The notes below the pieces were generated by a model. The model did no database searches. It was not told the origin of the DNA and worked only from the letters and a program-made list of their open reading frames with translations. Below, piece after piece: positions 19,252 to 28,470 of a DNA stretch of 64,000 bases. The stretch's first letter is position 1. Every line of letters begins with the position of its first letter. Made by a program: the position numbers and the translations under genes. Source of the DNA: Sulfurimonas sp. (GTDB lineage Bacteria; Campylobacterota; Campylobacteria; Campylobacterales; Sulfurimonadaceae); the NCBI GenBank assembly GCA_028684815.1, contig JAQUFE010000006.1, positions 1-64,000 of the forward strand, read 5' to 3'.

Positions 19252-19572
19252 ATGCAAACCTTAGTAGATGCCCTAAGATTAAAGGGTAAGATTTATAAAA
19301 AGATGCAAGAGGTCTCTCCAAAAGAGCTTGGCATCAGAAATAAGATAAAGATGTATAAAGCTACTGATATAAGAGGCTATTTTTGGGCTATTTTTGCAAT
19401 TTCTCAAAAGAGTAGGGTGCTGATGAAAGATGTTCATAAGTTTGAAGAGATTTATGAAAAACTTTCTATATATTTTGGGCATGATTTTAAGCATAAGGGA
19501 CTCTTTATAGATGCACCACTCTGTTCTAAAGCAAAAGAAGCACTGGGTTCTAAAGGCTGGAAGATTTACTAA
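19252..19572 (+). CDS. Conserved-looking small protein of unknown function
   Basis: A 106-residue basic, soluble protein rich in Lys and aromatic residues with no signal peptide or membrane segment. I do not recognise a domain. Its stop overlaps the coaX start (TAATG), so the two are translated together. A role linked to coenzyme A is only a context guess. Overlap with coaX and the lack of any competing ORF support it as a real gene. Confidence 0.65.
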   Translation: MQTLVDALRLKGKIYKKMQEVSPKELGIRNKIKMYKATDIRGYFWAIFAISQKSRVLMKDVHKFEEIYEKLSIYFGHDFKHKGLFIDAPLCSKAKEALGSKGWKIY

Positions 19573-20180
19573 TGCTTTTATGTGATATTGGCAACACTTC
19601 GTATCATTTCTTATCTCGATATGATAGTTTTAAAAAAGATGTAAAGAGTTTTGATGCGAGTGAAGTTAAGCACAAAGTTTACTACATCAGCGTCAATAAA
19701 GATGTAGATGCGAGTTTAAAAAACCTACCAAACTGGATAGATATAAAAACATATATAGATAAAACAAAGTACTATGAGACTATGGGTGTGGATAGGATGA
19801 TGGCTCTTGAGGCGGTAGAGAATGGCATCATTATAGATGCAGGAAGTGCTATAACAGTTGATGTTAAAAGAGATGGAGTCTTTTGTGGTGGGTTTATCTA
19901 CCCTGGACTAAAGGCTATGAACGAGAGTTATAAAAATATCTCTAGCGCACTAGCTTATGAGTTTAACTTTGATATCGACCTACAGATGCTACCAAAAAAC
20001 TCACAAGATGCCATAAGTTACGGCTACCTAAAAACGCTCTACTGTGAAGTGATGTCACATAAGATGGAGATAATCTTAACAGGTGGAGATGCAAACTTAT
20101 TTGCTAAAATCTTTAAAGATGCAAGAGTAGATGAAGACTTAGTTTTTAAGGGGATGAAAAAGTTTATCTATGACTTTTAG
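19572..20180 (+). CDS. coaX: Type III pantothenate kinase
   Basis: CoaX phosphorylates pantothenate in the first step of coenzyme A synthesis. The 202-residue protein has the ASKHA-fold motifs LLCDIGNTSYHF (phosphate 1), TMGVDRMMAL and IIDAGSAITVDV, and the GGFIYPGLKAM segment of the pantothenate site. It is somewhat shorter than the usual 210-260 aa, as in Helicobacter/Campylobacter forms. The last 17 bp overlap the convergent cytochrome gene. It is coupled to the 106-aa gene upstream. Confidence 0.93.
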   Translation: MLLCDIGNTSYHFLSRYDSFKKDVKSFDASEVKHKVYYISVNKDVDASLKNLPNWIDIKTYIDKTKYYETMGVDRMMALEAVENGIIIDAGSAITVDVKRDGVFCGGFIYPGLKAMNESYKNISSALAYEFNFDIDLQMLPKNSQDAISYGYLKTLYCEVMSHKMEIILTGGDANLFAKIFKDARVDEDLVFKGMKKFIYDF

Positions 20181-20871
20181 CAGTTTTTAAAATCCACTCA
20201 GAGAGTACTTCTAAATCCTTATCCTCTATTTTTTCAAAGGCAGGCATAACAGCACCCTTTGACCATTTTCCTTTACTTCCATTTTTAATACTTTGAATCA
20301 TCTCATCTTTATTTTTCGTAAATTTATTTGCTATACTTATAAAAGATGGTCCAACTTTTTTTATCTCAATACCGTGGCATCCTAAGCAACTGTTTTTAAT
20401 TGCTATCTTCTCACCAGGTGCAAGTGCATCAAAGGCTGCTTGTTTTTTCTCTATATTTGTTAGATTTTCTTGAGTATAGTGAGAAAACATATAAGAAGCT
20501 ACAGCTTTTGCTTCATCTTTTGTAAGTTTGTCTTTTTGAGATGGCATCAAACCATATCTCTCTAAACTATCTTTATCACAAAAAGATTTCTCAAAGGATG
20601 GGTTGAAAATATAGTCTGTTACAAACTCTATGGCTTTTAAAGTTCTCTGACTTTCATCTATGGGACTTACTAAACTATGCACATGAAATGATACTGCCAT
20701 AATCGGTGGAGCCAGTTCAGCATCTGAGATGATAGGAGGCATATTTATATCATGACAAGATGCACATTTTGACTCCAATAATTTTTTACCATCAAAATTT
20801 TGTTTTGTAGGATTCTCATCACATGCAGTTAAAATAAGTAATAAAATAAGTATAAAAATATTTTTTATCAT
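20164..20871 (-). CDS. Diheme c-type cytochrome lipoprotein
   Basis: A lipoprotein (IKNIFILILLLILTACDE, with a lipobox at TAC) carrying two heme sites: CASCH near residue 40 and CLGCH near 160. I use the ATG at 20871, since the longer track ORF needs a TTG. The first domain has the FVTDYIFNPSFEK and LMPSQKDKLTKDEAKAVA segments also found in the monoheme proteins at 47580 and 52972. The second is a short class I cytochrome domain ending MPAFEKIEDKDLEVLSEWIL. It is expected to transfer electrons at the periplasmic face. It overlaps coaX tail to tail. Confidence 0.88.
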   Translation of the reverse strand: MIKNIFILILLLILTACDENPTKQNFDGKKLLESKCASCHDINMPPIISDAELAPPIMAVSFHVHSLVSPIDESQRTLKAIEFVTDYIFNPSFEKSFCDKDSLERYGLMPSQKDKLTKDEAKAVASYMFSHYTQENLTNIEKKQAAFDALAPGEKIAIKNSCLGCHGIEIKKVGPSFISIANKFTKNKDEMIQSIKNGSKGKWSKGAVMPAFEKIEDKDLEVLSEWILKTAKSHR

Positions 20872-21087
20872 AACCAAACCTTTTAAAAATTATAACATAT
20901 TATAATTTACTAAGAATTAAAACAAAGTAAAAATATATAAATAATCTTACTAACAAAATAAAGTCTTAAAAAGGTAGTTAACCTTTATAGATGTTTTTAA
21001 GAAGATGTTTAGTAAAAAAGTGATTAAAGCCCTAAAGGGCGCAAAATTGGATAAAATTCCAAACTTATTACTTTTTAAGGGAGATGT

Positions 21088-22431
21088 ATGAAGCATTTTA
21101 AAACAAGAATCCGTGAACTTTTGCTCTATAAAAACTTCAAAAAGCTCAGACGATTACTCGCAGAGCATGATTCATTTAAACTTGCTAGCCTTATAGAGAG
21201 TAAAAAAGATGAGAACGATATAATCCTCTTTAGGCTTTTAAACAGAACGCAAACAAAAGAGGTTTTTTCTCTTCTTTCTTATGATAAACAGTATGATATT
21301 ATAAAAAAATTAGGTCAAAACACTCATAAACTATCCATATTACTCAATGATATGGATCCAGATGATAGAACTGCCTTTTTTGAAGAACTTCCAGAAGAGA
21401 TAACACAAAAACTCATACAAGCACTCTCTCCTAAAGAGCAATCGATTGCCATAAAACTACTTGAGTATCCAGAGGATAGTATTGGGCGACTTATGACGCC
21501 AGAGTATGTTGCTATAAGACCTGAACACACGGTTGAAGAGGCTTTTGCTCATATACGAAAGTATGGAAGAGATTCTGAGACTTTAAATGTGATATATGTT
21601 GTTGATAAAAAGCGAAAACTCTTAGATGATTTGCGTATTAAAGAGCTTATACTCGCTCTGCCTACGCAAAAAGTCTCAGAACTTCTTGATTACCGATTTA
21701 TCGCCCTTAATGCGATGGATGACCAAGAAAAGGCCATCGCAACCTTTCAAGATTATGATAGAGTTGCACTTCCAGTTTTGAGAAAAGATGGTGTTCTCTT
21801 AGGAATAGTCTCTATTGATGACATCATGGACGTCGTAGAAGAAGAGTCAACCGAAGACTTCCATAAGTTTGGTTCTTTTTCAGAAGCCATTAGTAATCCA
21901 CTCAAAGAGAGAGTGTTTAATCTCTATAAAAAACGAATAGTTTGGCTTGTGGCACTTGTTTTTATGAATATTTTTTCAGGTGCAGCACTTGCTAATTTTG
22001 AAACTCTTATAGAGTCGATGGTAGCTTTGGTTTTCTTTTTACCACTTCTTATAGATAGTGGAGGAAATGCAGGCTCACAATCAGCGACGCTTATGATTCG
22101 TTCTTTAGCCATTGGAGATGTCAAACTAACTGACTGGTACAAGCTTATAGCAAAAGAGATAGGTGTGGCACTTCTTCTTGGAGGTACAATGGCATTAGCT
22201 GTTGGACTAGTGGCAAGTTTTAGAGCCCCTGAAGTTGTGTTTGTAGTGTGTACAACTATGGTTATCGTGGTTTTAGTTGGAAGTCTTATAGGCTTACTTC
22301 TACCATTTGTGTTTACAAAACTAAAGTTAGACCCAGCAACAGCGAGTGCTCCGCTTATCACATCGATCGCAGATATTAGTGGTGTGATAATTTATTTCTC
22401 TATTGCATCTTGGTATTTCGGGATTAAATAG
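21088..22431 (+). CDS. mgtE: MgtE-type magnesium transporter
   Basis: MgtE is a dimeric Mg2+ channel gated by cytosolic magnesium. The 447-residue protein has the superhelical N-domain (about 30-130), a pair of CBS domains (PEYVAIRPEHTVEEAF onward and VLRKDGVLLGIVSIDDIMDVVEEE), a plug helix, and five transmembrane helices from about 280 on. The pore-helix signature LIDSGGNAGSQSATLMIRSLA is present. It has a GGGAG ribosome-binding site. The 210-bp upstream spacer is AT-rich with short hairpins; I cannot identify an M-box riboswitch. Confidence 0.95.
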   Translation: MKHFKTRIRELLLYKNFKKLRRLLAEHDSFKLASLIESKKDENDIILFRLLNRTQTKEVFSLLSYDKQYDIIKKLGQNTHKLSILLNDMDPDDRTAFFEELPEEITQKLIQALSPKEQSIAIKLLEYPEDSIGRLMTPEYVAIRPEHTVEEAFAHIRKYGRDSETLNVIYVVDKKRKLLDDLRIKELILALPTQKVSELLDYRFIALNAMDDQEKAIATFQDYDRVALPVLRKDGVLLGIVSIDDIMDVVEEESTEDFHKFGSFSEAISNPLKERVFNLYKKRIVWLVALVFMNIFSGAALANFETLIESMVALVFFLPLLIDSGGNAGSQSATLMIRSLAIGDVKLTDWYKLIAKEIGVALLLGGTMALAVGLVASFRAPEVVFVVCTTMVIVVLVGSLIGLLLPFVFTKLKLDPATASAPLITSIADISGVIIYFSIASWYFGIK

Positions 22432-22518
22432 TAGTCGTTTTCCTTGGTTTAATTCCCAAGCTCTGAGAGTGTGAAACAACCCGGAAGTTGAGGCTTCATC
22501 CTCGCCTTTTTGCGGGAC

Positions 22519-22570
22519 TTATCGTGGAGAACGCCATTAGTTGGCGTTCCTAAAAGTTCCACTTCCAGAA
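22519..22570 (+). repeat. Dispersed intergenic repeat, copy 1
   Basis: ATCGTGGAGAACGCCATTAG followed by TTGGCGTTCC, with an internal hairpin GAACGCCA/TGGCGTTC. Related copies occur at 28471-28520 (opposite strand) and 49760-49800. It lies after mgtE. Confidence 0.5.
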
Positions 22571-22582
22571 GAAAATTATAGT

Positions 22583-22823
22583 TGAACTCTCTGATTAATC
22601 TATAAATTAGATTCCGTGTCAAGCACGGAATGACGGGACATGTGTCAAGCACAAAATGACGGGACATGTGTCAAGCACAAAATGACGGGACATGTGTCAA
22701 GCACAAAATGACGGGATACGCGTCATCTTGAATAAGATTCCGTGTCAAGCACGGAATGACGGGACACTCGTCATCCTGAACTTGATTCAGGATCCAACTT
22801 AATAATTGTTCAGAGCAAACAGT
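22583..22823. repeat. Composite palindromic repeat cluster A
   Basis: Several hairpin units with TTCCGTG-CTTGA-CACGGAA or TCCTGAA-CTTGA-TTCAGGA stems, plus three tandem degenerate units (ACATGTGTCAAGCACAAAAT). The outer ends (TGAACTCTCTGATTAATC and, inverted, TGAACAATTATTAA) match the ends of clusters B and C. The 435-bp mgtE-metE spacer otherwise holds the dispersed repeat copy 1 and the metE hairpin, and no gene. Confidence 0.8.
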
Positions 22824-22829
22824 TATTTC

Positions 22830-22861
22830 ACACTTTCCTAGCTAAGGAGCTAGGAAAGTGT
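22830..22861 (-). terminator. Perfect 14-bp hairpin after metE
   Basis: ACACTTTCCTAGCT-AAGG-AGCTAGGAAAGTGT, a perfect 14-bp stem with a 4-nt loop, starting a few bases after the metE stop. There is no T-run directly after the stem on the minus strand, so it may act as a 3'-end stabiliser as well as a terminator. Confidence 0.6.
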
Positions 22862-22866
22862 TGTGC

Positions 22867-25146
22867 TTAGATATTAAGCTCATCTCTTACTAGATGAACG
22901 GCTTTTACCATGTTTATAAGACTTGGCTTTACCTCTTCGTATTTTCTAGTTTTTAGGCCGCAATCAGGATTTATCCATAATTGCTCTTTTGGTAGAACTT
23001 CAAGAAGCAGTTTTATCTGCTTTACAATCTCTTCTACACTAGGTATTCTTGGACTATGAATATCATAAACACCAGGACCAACTTCTTGCTTATAACCATA
23101 CTCTTTAAAAATCTTTAGCAGCTCATTCCCACTTCTTGCAGTCTCTATGGAGATAACATCTGCATCCATAGCTTCTATGGTTTTTATAATATCGTTAAAC
23201 TCACTATAACACATGTGAGTGTGGATTTGTGTCTCTTTTTTTGCTGAACTTACCGCTATTTTAAAGTCTCGCACTGCCCACTCTTCATAGATTTTTATCT
23301 TTTTCTCTCTTAGTGGATAACCCTCTTTAAAAGCTGCTTCATCAACTTGTATGATTTTTATGCCAGCTTTTTGCAAGTCATCTATCTTATCGCTAAGTGC
23401 AACTGCAATCTGCTTTGAGACTTCATCTCTTGGCTTATCATCTCTAACAAATGACCAGTTTAAGATTGTGACAGGACCAGTTAGCATCCCTTTCATTATC
23501 TTGTTTGTTTTACTTTGAGCATAAGTTATCCAATCAACAGTCATAGGTTTAGGCCTGCTAATATCGCCATAGATAAAAGGCGGTTTTACACACCTGCTAC
23601 CGTAACTTTGAACCCAGCCGTTTTGAGAAAAACCATAACCTTTTAATTGCTCACCAAAATACTCAACCATGTCGTTTCTCTCAGGCTCGCCATGAACTAA
23701 AACCTCGATGCCACACTCTTCTTGAAAAGTTATACACTCATCTATGTAGGCTTTCATAACGCTCTCATAAGTCTCTTTTGTGATGGCAGAATTTTTAAAC
23801 TTACCTCTTGCTTCTCTTAACTCTGTAGTTTGCGGAAATGAACCAATAGTAGTTATGGCTAAATCTTTATAACCTAAAAGCTCTTTTTGGAGTTTTATCC
23901 TCTCTTCATAAGCGCCATCTCTTTGAAGTTTTTCTATATTTGAGACTCTTTTAGTAACTGCTTTATCATGAATAATAGTTGAAGTTTTTCTATCTTCGTT
24001 GGCTTTTATGTTTGCATCTAAAAGAAGTAACTCTTGCTTATTTAAACCCTCTTTAGAGCTAAAAAACAGTTTAGATATAAGAGAGAGTTCATCTAGTTTC
24101 TCTTTTGCAAAACTCAGCCAATTTTTAATCTTTGCATCTAGTTTTTCTTCATACTCTAGTGTAAAAGGAGTGTGCAAAAGACTACAAGAAGTGCTTATGA
24201 TGATGTTTTGTTTTGATACCTCTTGTGCTATTTTTTGAAGCAAAGCATCTGTTTTAACAATGTCATTTTTCCAGATATTTCTACCATCAACAACTCCAGC
24301 TATAAGTTTTTTTGAACTATTCTCTATTAGCTTTAGTGACTCGAAGTTAGCATCTCCATATAAAAAGTCAAGACCAATCCCCCAAATGGGAGTATTTACA
24401 AGCACTCTAGTTGCCTCATTTGAGTGTTCAAAGTAAGTTGTAACTACTATGTTTATATTTTTGCTGACATTTGCTAGTGCGTCATAAGTTGGTTTTATAA
24501 GACTTAGAACTTTTACATCGTTATCTTTTGCAAAGATAGGCTCATCAATCTGCAGAGTGATGTTCTCATCAAGCTTTGAAATCACTTGCAAAAGCTCTTT
24601 ATATATAGGAAGGATTTTGCTTAAAAACTCGTAACTATCTTTAGCATCTACTCTTTTTGAAAGCCCTAAAAATGTGATAGGTCCTATGATATTTATCTTT
24701 GTTTTGATGCCAAGTTTTTTTGCTTGTTTATACTCATCTATAATTTTTGAAGCATCAAGTTTGTACTCATCATCGCTTGAGAGTTCAGGAACTATATAGT
24801 GGTAGTTTGTGTTAAACCACTTTGTCATCTCCATAGCCACACTACTCTTTGTGCCTCTAGCCATTGCAAAATAAAGTTCTTCGCCTTTTAATTCGCAAAA
24901 TCTCTTAGGGATAGCACCTAACATAAAAGCCGTATCTAACATGTTGTCATAGAGTGAAAAATCATTTGAGCTGATAAAGTCTATCTTTGCATCTCTTTGG
25001 TATTTCCAGTGTCTTTTCTTTAACTCAAATGCAACTTTAACTACATTTTCAAATGAGCAATTTTTTGCCCAAAAACTCTCTAAAACTCTTTTTAGCTCTC
25101 TTTGTTCTCCAATCCTTGGAAAACCTACTATGTAATTTTTTTGCAT
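22867..25146 (-). CDS. metE: Cobalamin-independent methionine synthase
   Basis: MetE transfers the methyl group of 5-methyltetrahydropteroyltri-L-glutamate to homocysteine, the last step of methionine synthesis. The 759-residue length is standard for the two-barrel enzyme. The N-terminal barrel begins GFPRIGEQRELKRVLESFW. The C-terminal barrel has TTIGSFPQTTELR, VHGEPERNDMVEYFGEQL and IQVDEAAFKEG, and the zinc ligands in HTHMCYSEF and NPDCGLKTR. The gene has a perfect hairpin at its 3' end and a 319-bp upstream spacer. No cobalamin or SAM riboswitch could be recognised there. Confidence 0.96.
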   Translation of the reverse strand: MQKNYIVGFPRIGEQRELKRVLESFWAKNCSFENVVKVAFELKKRHWKYQRDAKIDFISSNDFSLYDNMLDTAFMLGAIPKRFCELKGEELYFAMARGTKSSVAMEMTKWFNTNYHYIVPELSSDDEYKLDASKIIDEYKQAKKLGIKTKINIIGPITFLGLSKRVDAKDSYEFLSKILPIYKELLQVISKLDENITLQIDEPIFAKDNDVKVLSLIKPTYDALANVSKNINIVVTTYFEHSNEATRVLVNTPIWGIGLDFLYGDANFESLKLIENSSKKLIAGVVDGRNIWKNDIVKTDALLQKIAQEVSKQNIIISTSCSLLHTPFTLEYEEKLDAKIKNWLSFAKEKLDELSLISKLFFSSKEGLNKQELLLLDANIKANEDRKTSTIIHDKAVTKRVSNIEKLQRDGAYEERIKLQKELLGYKDLAITTIGSFPQTTELREARGKFKNSAITKETYESVMKAYIDECITFQEECGIEVLVHGEPERNDMVEYFGEQLKGYGFSQNGWVQSYGSRCVKPPFIYGDISRPKPMTVDWITYAQSKTNKIMKGMLTGPVTILNWSFVRDDKPRDEVSKQIAVALSDKIDDLQKAGIKIIQVDEAAFKEGYPLREKKIKIYEEWAVRDFKIAVSSAKKETQIHTHMCYSEFNDIIKTIEAMDADVISIETARSGNELLKIFKEYGYKQEVGPGVYDIHSPRIPSVEEIVKQIKLLLEVLPKEQLWINPDCGLKTRKYEEVKPSLINMVKAVHLVRDELNI

Positions 25147-25465
25147 TACAATATCCTTTGATATATTTATAATTTTTATATTTGTTGTGAAGTATTAAAG
25201 GATATTAAAGAGGAGGGTGTATGCCAGATCTGCGAAACGCAAAACATGGTGTGTAGTATTTGCATCTAGGGATAAAAACATTAAACAAAAGTATCAATCT
25301 AGTTTTTATCTTGAAGAAACAGTTGCAATGACAAGGTTTAGAGTTTATAAGAGTCTTCACACTTCTTCCTAGTTTGAAATTTGGATAATTATAGCACAGC
25401 TTATAAAACTTTGAGCTACATTTAGATAAAATGCGAAAAATTAACTATATATATAAAGGCAGATA
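25147..25465. other. metE-hisG divergent spacer
   Basis: This AT-rich 319-bp spacer should contain the promoters of metE (minus) and hisG (plus). On the plus strand it has a strong AGAGGAGGG sequence 4 nt before an 11-codon ORF (MPDLRNAKHGV) at 25220-25255. I see no known riboswitch core. Nothing else is identifiable. Confidence 0.4.
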
Positions 25466-26086
25466 ATGCTTAAAGTCGCACTTCCAAAGGGTCGTATCGC
25501 TAAAGAGACTTTAGAGATATTTGAGACTATTTTTGGTGAGAGTTTCAAGTTTGATGATAGAAAACTCATCCTAGATACTCCAAACTTTCGTTTTTTACTC
25601 GTTAGAAATCAAGATGTAGCTACCTATGTTTACCATCAAGCAGCAGATATTGGTGTTGTAGGTCTTGACACGCTTGAAGAGCAAGGACTTGATGTTATTC
25701 GTCTGCTTGACTTAAAACGAGGTATCTGTAAAGTATCTATCGGCATGAAAAAGGGCGAAAAACTTGACCTTGACAAGCCAGATATCAAAGTGGCATCTAA
25801 GATGGTAAACATCACAAAACGCTACTTTGAAGAGCGTGCAGTCTCAGTTGATATCATAAAACTTTATGGCTCTATAGAACTAGCTCCAATCATCGGACTT
25901 GCTGATATGATAGTTGATGTGGTGGAGACTGGTGCTACGATGAAGCAAAATGGCTTAGAAGTAGTAGAAGATATCATGACATCTTCAACTTATCTCATAG
26001 CAAATAAAAACTCATATATCTCCAAAAAAGATGAAGTGCTAGGCATCTACGAAAAGATTAACAAAATCATAAAAGCAGAAAACTAA
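25466..26086 (+). CDS. hisG: ATP phosphoribosyltransferase, short form
   Basis: HisG joins ATP and PRPP in the first committed step of histidine synthesis. The 206-residue length marks the short form, which lacks the C-terminal regulatory domain and works in complex with HisZ. Motifs include LKVALPKGRIAKETL at the N-terminus, DIGVVGLDTLEEQ, and the PRPP loop IVDVVETGATMKQNGLEV. It is followed after 1 bp by a methyltransferase gene on the same strand. hisZ is not in the window. Confidence 0.95.
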   Translation: MLKVALPKGRIAKETLEIFETIFGESFKFDDRKLILDTPNFRFLLVRNQDVATYVYHQAADIGVVGLDTLEEQGLDVIRLLDLKRGICKVSIGMKKGEKLDLDKPDIKVASKMVNITKRYFEERAVSVDIIKLYGSIELAPIIGLADMIVDVVETGATMKQNGLEVVEDIMTSSTYLIANKNSYISKKDEVLGIYEKINKIIKAEN

Positions 26087-26087
26087 T

Positions 26088-26783
26088 ATGACAAACTTAG
26101 ACCTCTACGCAAAAGCAGAGCATCTTCTAGGCATAGAAGAAGCTACAGAAGCACTTTATGACCTCTACCGCTCAGAACTTGACTCCTACAAAATCAAAAC
26201 ACTTTTAGATATTGGCTGTGGTCGTGGCGGTTTTATGAAGAGAATGATAAGTGATGGAGTTAAGTGTAAGGGCATAGACCTTAGTTCTGTGATGGTTGAA
26301 GAGTGCAAGTCTAGTTCTTTAGATGCACAGCACATAGACATTAGCCAAGCAGAGGGAAGTTACGATGCAGCAGTGGCTATCTTTGATGTTTTAAACTTTT
26401 TAAACCATGATGAACTTATAGAGTTTTTAGAAGCAGTCTCACTTAGACTCAACGATGATGGCATCTTTATAGCTGATATAAACACACTTTACGGCTTTAG
26501 CGATGTGGCTGAGGGAACTATGAGTGCAGAGAACGAAAAAGAGTTTTTAGTAGTAGATGCAGAGTTTGCGAATGATGAACTACACACAAAATTTACTCTT
26601 TTTCTCAAAGAGAATGAAGAAAAATCTGGTGATAAATATATAAAACACCAAGACACAATAGTTCAGTATTTTCACAAGATAAAAACATTTCAAAATTTAA
26701 ATGGCTTAAAGCTTATAGACAAACAAACATTTTCACTCTATGACACAAAAGACAAAACTCTACTTATCTTTAAAAAGAGATAG
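26088..26783 (+). CDS. Class I SAM-dependent methyltransferase
   Basis: A 231-residue soluble protein with a Rossmann-fold methyltransferase core. Motif I is LLDIGCGRGGFMKRM (about 40-54), motif II the acidic GIDLS, and AVAIFDVLNFLNHDEL the motif IV region. The substrate cannot be told from sequence. It starts 1 bp after hisG and ends at repeat cluster B, so it is probably co-transcribed with hisG, though a role in histidine synthesis is not implied. Confidence 0.8.
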   Translation: MTNLDLYAKAEHLLGIEEATEALYDLYRSELDSYKIKTLLDIGCGRGGFMKRMISDGVKCKGIDLSSVMVEECKSSSLDAQHIDISQAEGSYDAAVAIFDVLNFLNHDELIEFLEAVSLRLNDDGIFIADINTLYGFSDVAEGTMSAENEKEFLVVDAEFANDELHTKFTLFLKENEEKSGDKYIKHQDTIVQYFHKIKTFQNLNGLKLIDKQTFSLYDTKDKTLLIFKKR

Positions 26784-26784
26784 C

Positions 26785-26973
26785 TGAATGTTCTGAGCAA
26801 TTATTAAGTTGGATCCTGAATCAAGTTCAGGATGACAGCTTGCTTTTTTGGAATGACATCTTGTTTGTTCAGGATGACGCGTATCCTGTCATTTTGTGCT
26901 TGACACATGTCTCGTCATTCCGTGCTTGACACGGAATCTAGTTTAAAGATTAATCAGAGTGTTCAGTTATTAT
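26785..26973. repeat. Composite palindromic repeat B
   Basis: The left unit is TCCTGAA-TCAAG-TTCAGGA and the right unit TTCCGTG-CTTGA-CACGGAA in inverted orientation, with degenerate units between. Ends GAATGTTCTGAGCAATTATTAA and AGATTAATCAGAGTGTTCA match clusters A and C. It fills most of the 203-bp spacer. Confidence 0.8.
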
Positions 26974-26986
26974 AAAGGAGCCAGTT

Positions 26987-27316
26987 ATGGAAGGAAACAT
27001 AGTTGTAACGTATAGAATTTTATGCGAATCAGATCTAAACACAAGCATCAAACTTCAAGAACTACTTTTAAATGAAAAAATATCTAAAGCGATTAAGAGC
27101 GAATTTGCCAAAGGTTTGAGAAATATTGAATTAGTAACAGAAGACAAAGATGCAACTCTTGTGGTTGAGACTGCAAAAGAACTTTATAGTTTTGAAGTTT
27201 TAAAAGATGATTTTGCTGATATTTTAGTTTTAGCAGAAGAAAATGCTATCTCAAGAAAGTTATTTAAAAAAGATTGTTCTCGTGTGGAGTTGGTCGATAT
27301 TGAAACAATCATATAG
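26987..27316 (+). CDS. Small soluble protein of unknown function
   Basis: A 109-residue protein, MEGNIVVTYRIL..., predicted alpha/beta with no signal peptide or membrane segment and no family I can name. A good ribosome-binding site (AAAGGAG) precedes the ATG. Its last 17 bp overlap the start of the next gene, so the two are likely co-translated. It follows repeat B, which may separate it from the hisG transcript. Confidence 0.65.
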   Translation: MEGNIVVTYRILCESDLNTSIKLQELLLNEKISKAIKSEFAKGLRNIELVTEDKDATLVVETAKELYSFEVLKDDFADILVLAEENAISRKLFKKDCSRVELVDIETII

Positions 27317-27719
27317 TTTTTTTCTTCTTTTACTCCTCTTTTTTCAAGGCTGTAGTGATAGTGCAATGGTAAATGTCTTTGATGAAAAAATCGCAAAAGA
27401 GGAGATAAGTTGTTTAAAACTTGTTGTCTTTGACAAAGATGTTAAAGAAACACTCCAAGAATTATATAGTTTTGATGAGAGTTGTGATGTTTTACTTGAA
27501 GTATCACTAAAATCCTCAATCACATGTAACTCAAACCAAAATGTAGATAAAAAAATCCTCTCAAACTTTCCATCAAGCTATCTTCGGATGCAGCTCTACA
27601 AAGGTAAAACACTCTTCTTTAGTTACTATATAGACTTAAAAGAGAGTGTAAGTAAAAAAGATGTAAAAAATGCCTTTTTAAGAGTGCAAAAAGAACTAAA
27701 CTTTAAAGAAAAACAGTAA
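27300..27719 (+). CDS. Small lipoprotein of unknown function
   Basis: I place the start at a TTG (27300) with GGAG 10 nt upstream. This gives a 139-residue protein beginning MKQSYSFFLLLLLFFQGCSD, a signal peptide with lipobox FQGC. The longer ORF in the track puts an unlikely extension before the signal. The mature part is about 120 residues, with a cysteine pair (SSITCNSN and ESCDVLL) but no recognised domain. The stop overlaps the next ATG (TAATG). It lies between the 109-aa gene and a methyltransferase in one operon. Confidence 0.65.
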   Translation: MKQSYSFFLLLLLFFQGCSDSAMVNVFDEKIAKEEISCLKLVVFDKDVKETLQELYSFDESCDVLLEVSLKSSITCNSNQNVDKKILSNFPSSYLRMQLYKGKTLFFSYYIDLKESVSKKDVKNAFLRVQKELNFKEKQ

Positions 27720-28387
27720 TGAAACTATGCAAAATCTGTAGCGCATCTACAGCACTTATAGAAAATCAAAAAACAGATAAACTCTACCATAGATGCACAG
27801 AATGTGACTATATCTTTATGGATGAACGATTTTTTGTAGATGAGACTCGTGAGAGACTTCACTATGATAAGCACCACAACAACTTTGCTTGCCATGGATA
27901 TGTTGAGATGTTTGAGGCTCTTATAGATGAGTTTGTACCTTTAGGTGAGATAGAAGATGCACTTGATTTTGGCTGTGGTGAGGGCGAAGTTTTACCTATA
28001 TTAATAGAGAGAAATGGTGTTAGATGCGATAGATATGACCTCTTTTACTTTCCACAAAAAGTCTATAAAGATAAGAGTTATGATTTGATAGTCTCTACTG
28101 AAGTTATAGAGCATCTTGAGAGTCCACTAGAAGTTTTACAAGAGCTTAGCTCGCATCTAAAAGAGGGCGCTTATCTACTTCTTATGACGCGATTTCACCC
28201 GCAAAATGATGAGAAATTTTTAGAGTGGTTTTACATAAGAGATGTAACCCATATAGGCTTTTTCTCACTTAAAACATTTGAGCATCTAGCATCTAAGCTC
28301 TCTTTGGAGATAGTAAAACACAACTCTAAAAATACTATACTTTTTAAAAAAGTATCTCGGACCTCCGAACTTGTTAAGAGCACTTAG
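27719..28387 (+). CDS. Methyltransferase with N-terminal zinc-ribbon
   Basis: A 222-residue protein with four cysteines near the N-terminus (CKICSAS and CTECDYIF), a likely zinc ribbon. A class I SAM-methyltransferase domain follows, with ALDFGCGEGEVLPIL as motif I and DLIVSTEVIEHLESPLEVL typical of Methyltransf_11/23 families. Substrate unknown. Its last codons (TSELVKST) lie in a stretch that is part of an imperfect inverted repeat with the downstream spacer, so the C-terminus may be repeat-derived. Confidence 0.8.
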   Translation: MKLCKICSASTALIENQKTDKLYHRCTECDYIFMDERFFVDETRERLHYDKHHNNFACHGYVEMFEALIDEFVPLGEIEDALDFGCGEGEVLPILIERNGVRCDRYDLFYFPQKVYKDKSYDLIVSTEVIEHLESPLEVLQELSSHLKEGAYLLLMTRFHPQNDEKFLEWFYIRDVTHIGFFSLKTFEHLASKLSLEIVKHNSKNTILFKKVSRTSELVKST

Positions 28388-28470
28388 ACTTTAATGTTGC
28401 ACTAGCCTCGAACAAGTCTGAGGTTCCAAAAGTCTTGTTAAGTTTAAAAGTTACATTAAGAAATCTTAAC

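Noticed and set aside
20981-21060. Possible Mg2+-sensing leader of mgtE
   Set aside because: Only short stems (AAAGGT/ACCTTT, GCCC/GGGC) and no recognisable M-box core.
22449-22667. 72-aa ORF after mgtE
   Set aside because: Made of dispersed repeat copy 1 and the CTTGA-type repeat; not a plausible gene.
25147-25465. Cobalamin or SAM riboswitch ahead of metE
   Set aside because: Could not find the conserved B12-box or SAM-I core on the minus strand; only weak hairpins are visible.
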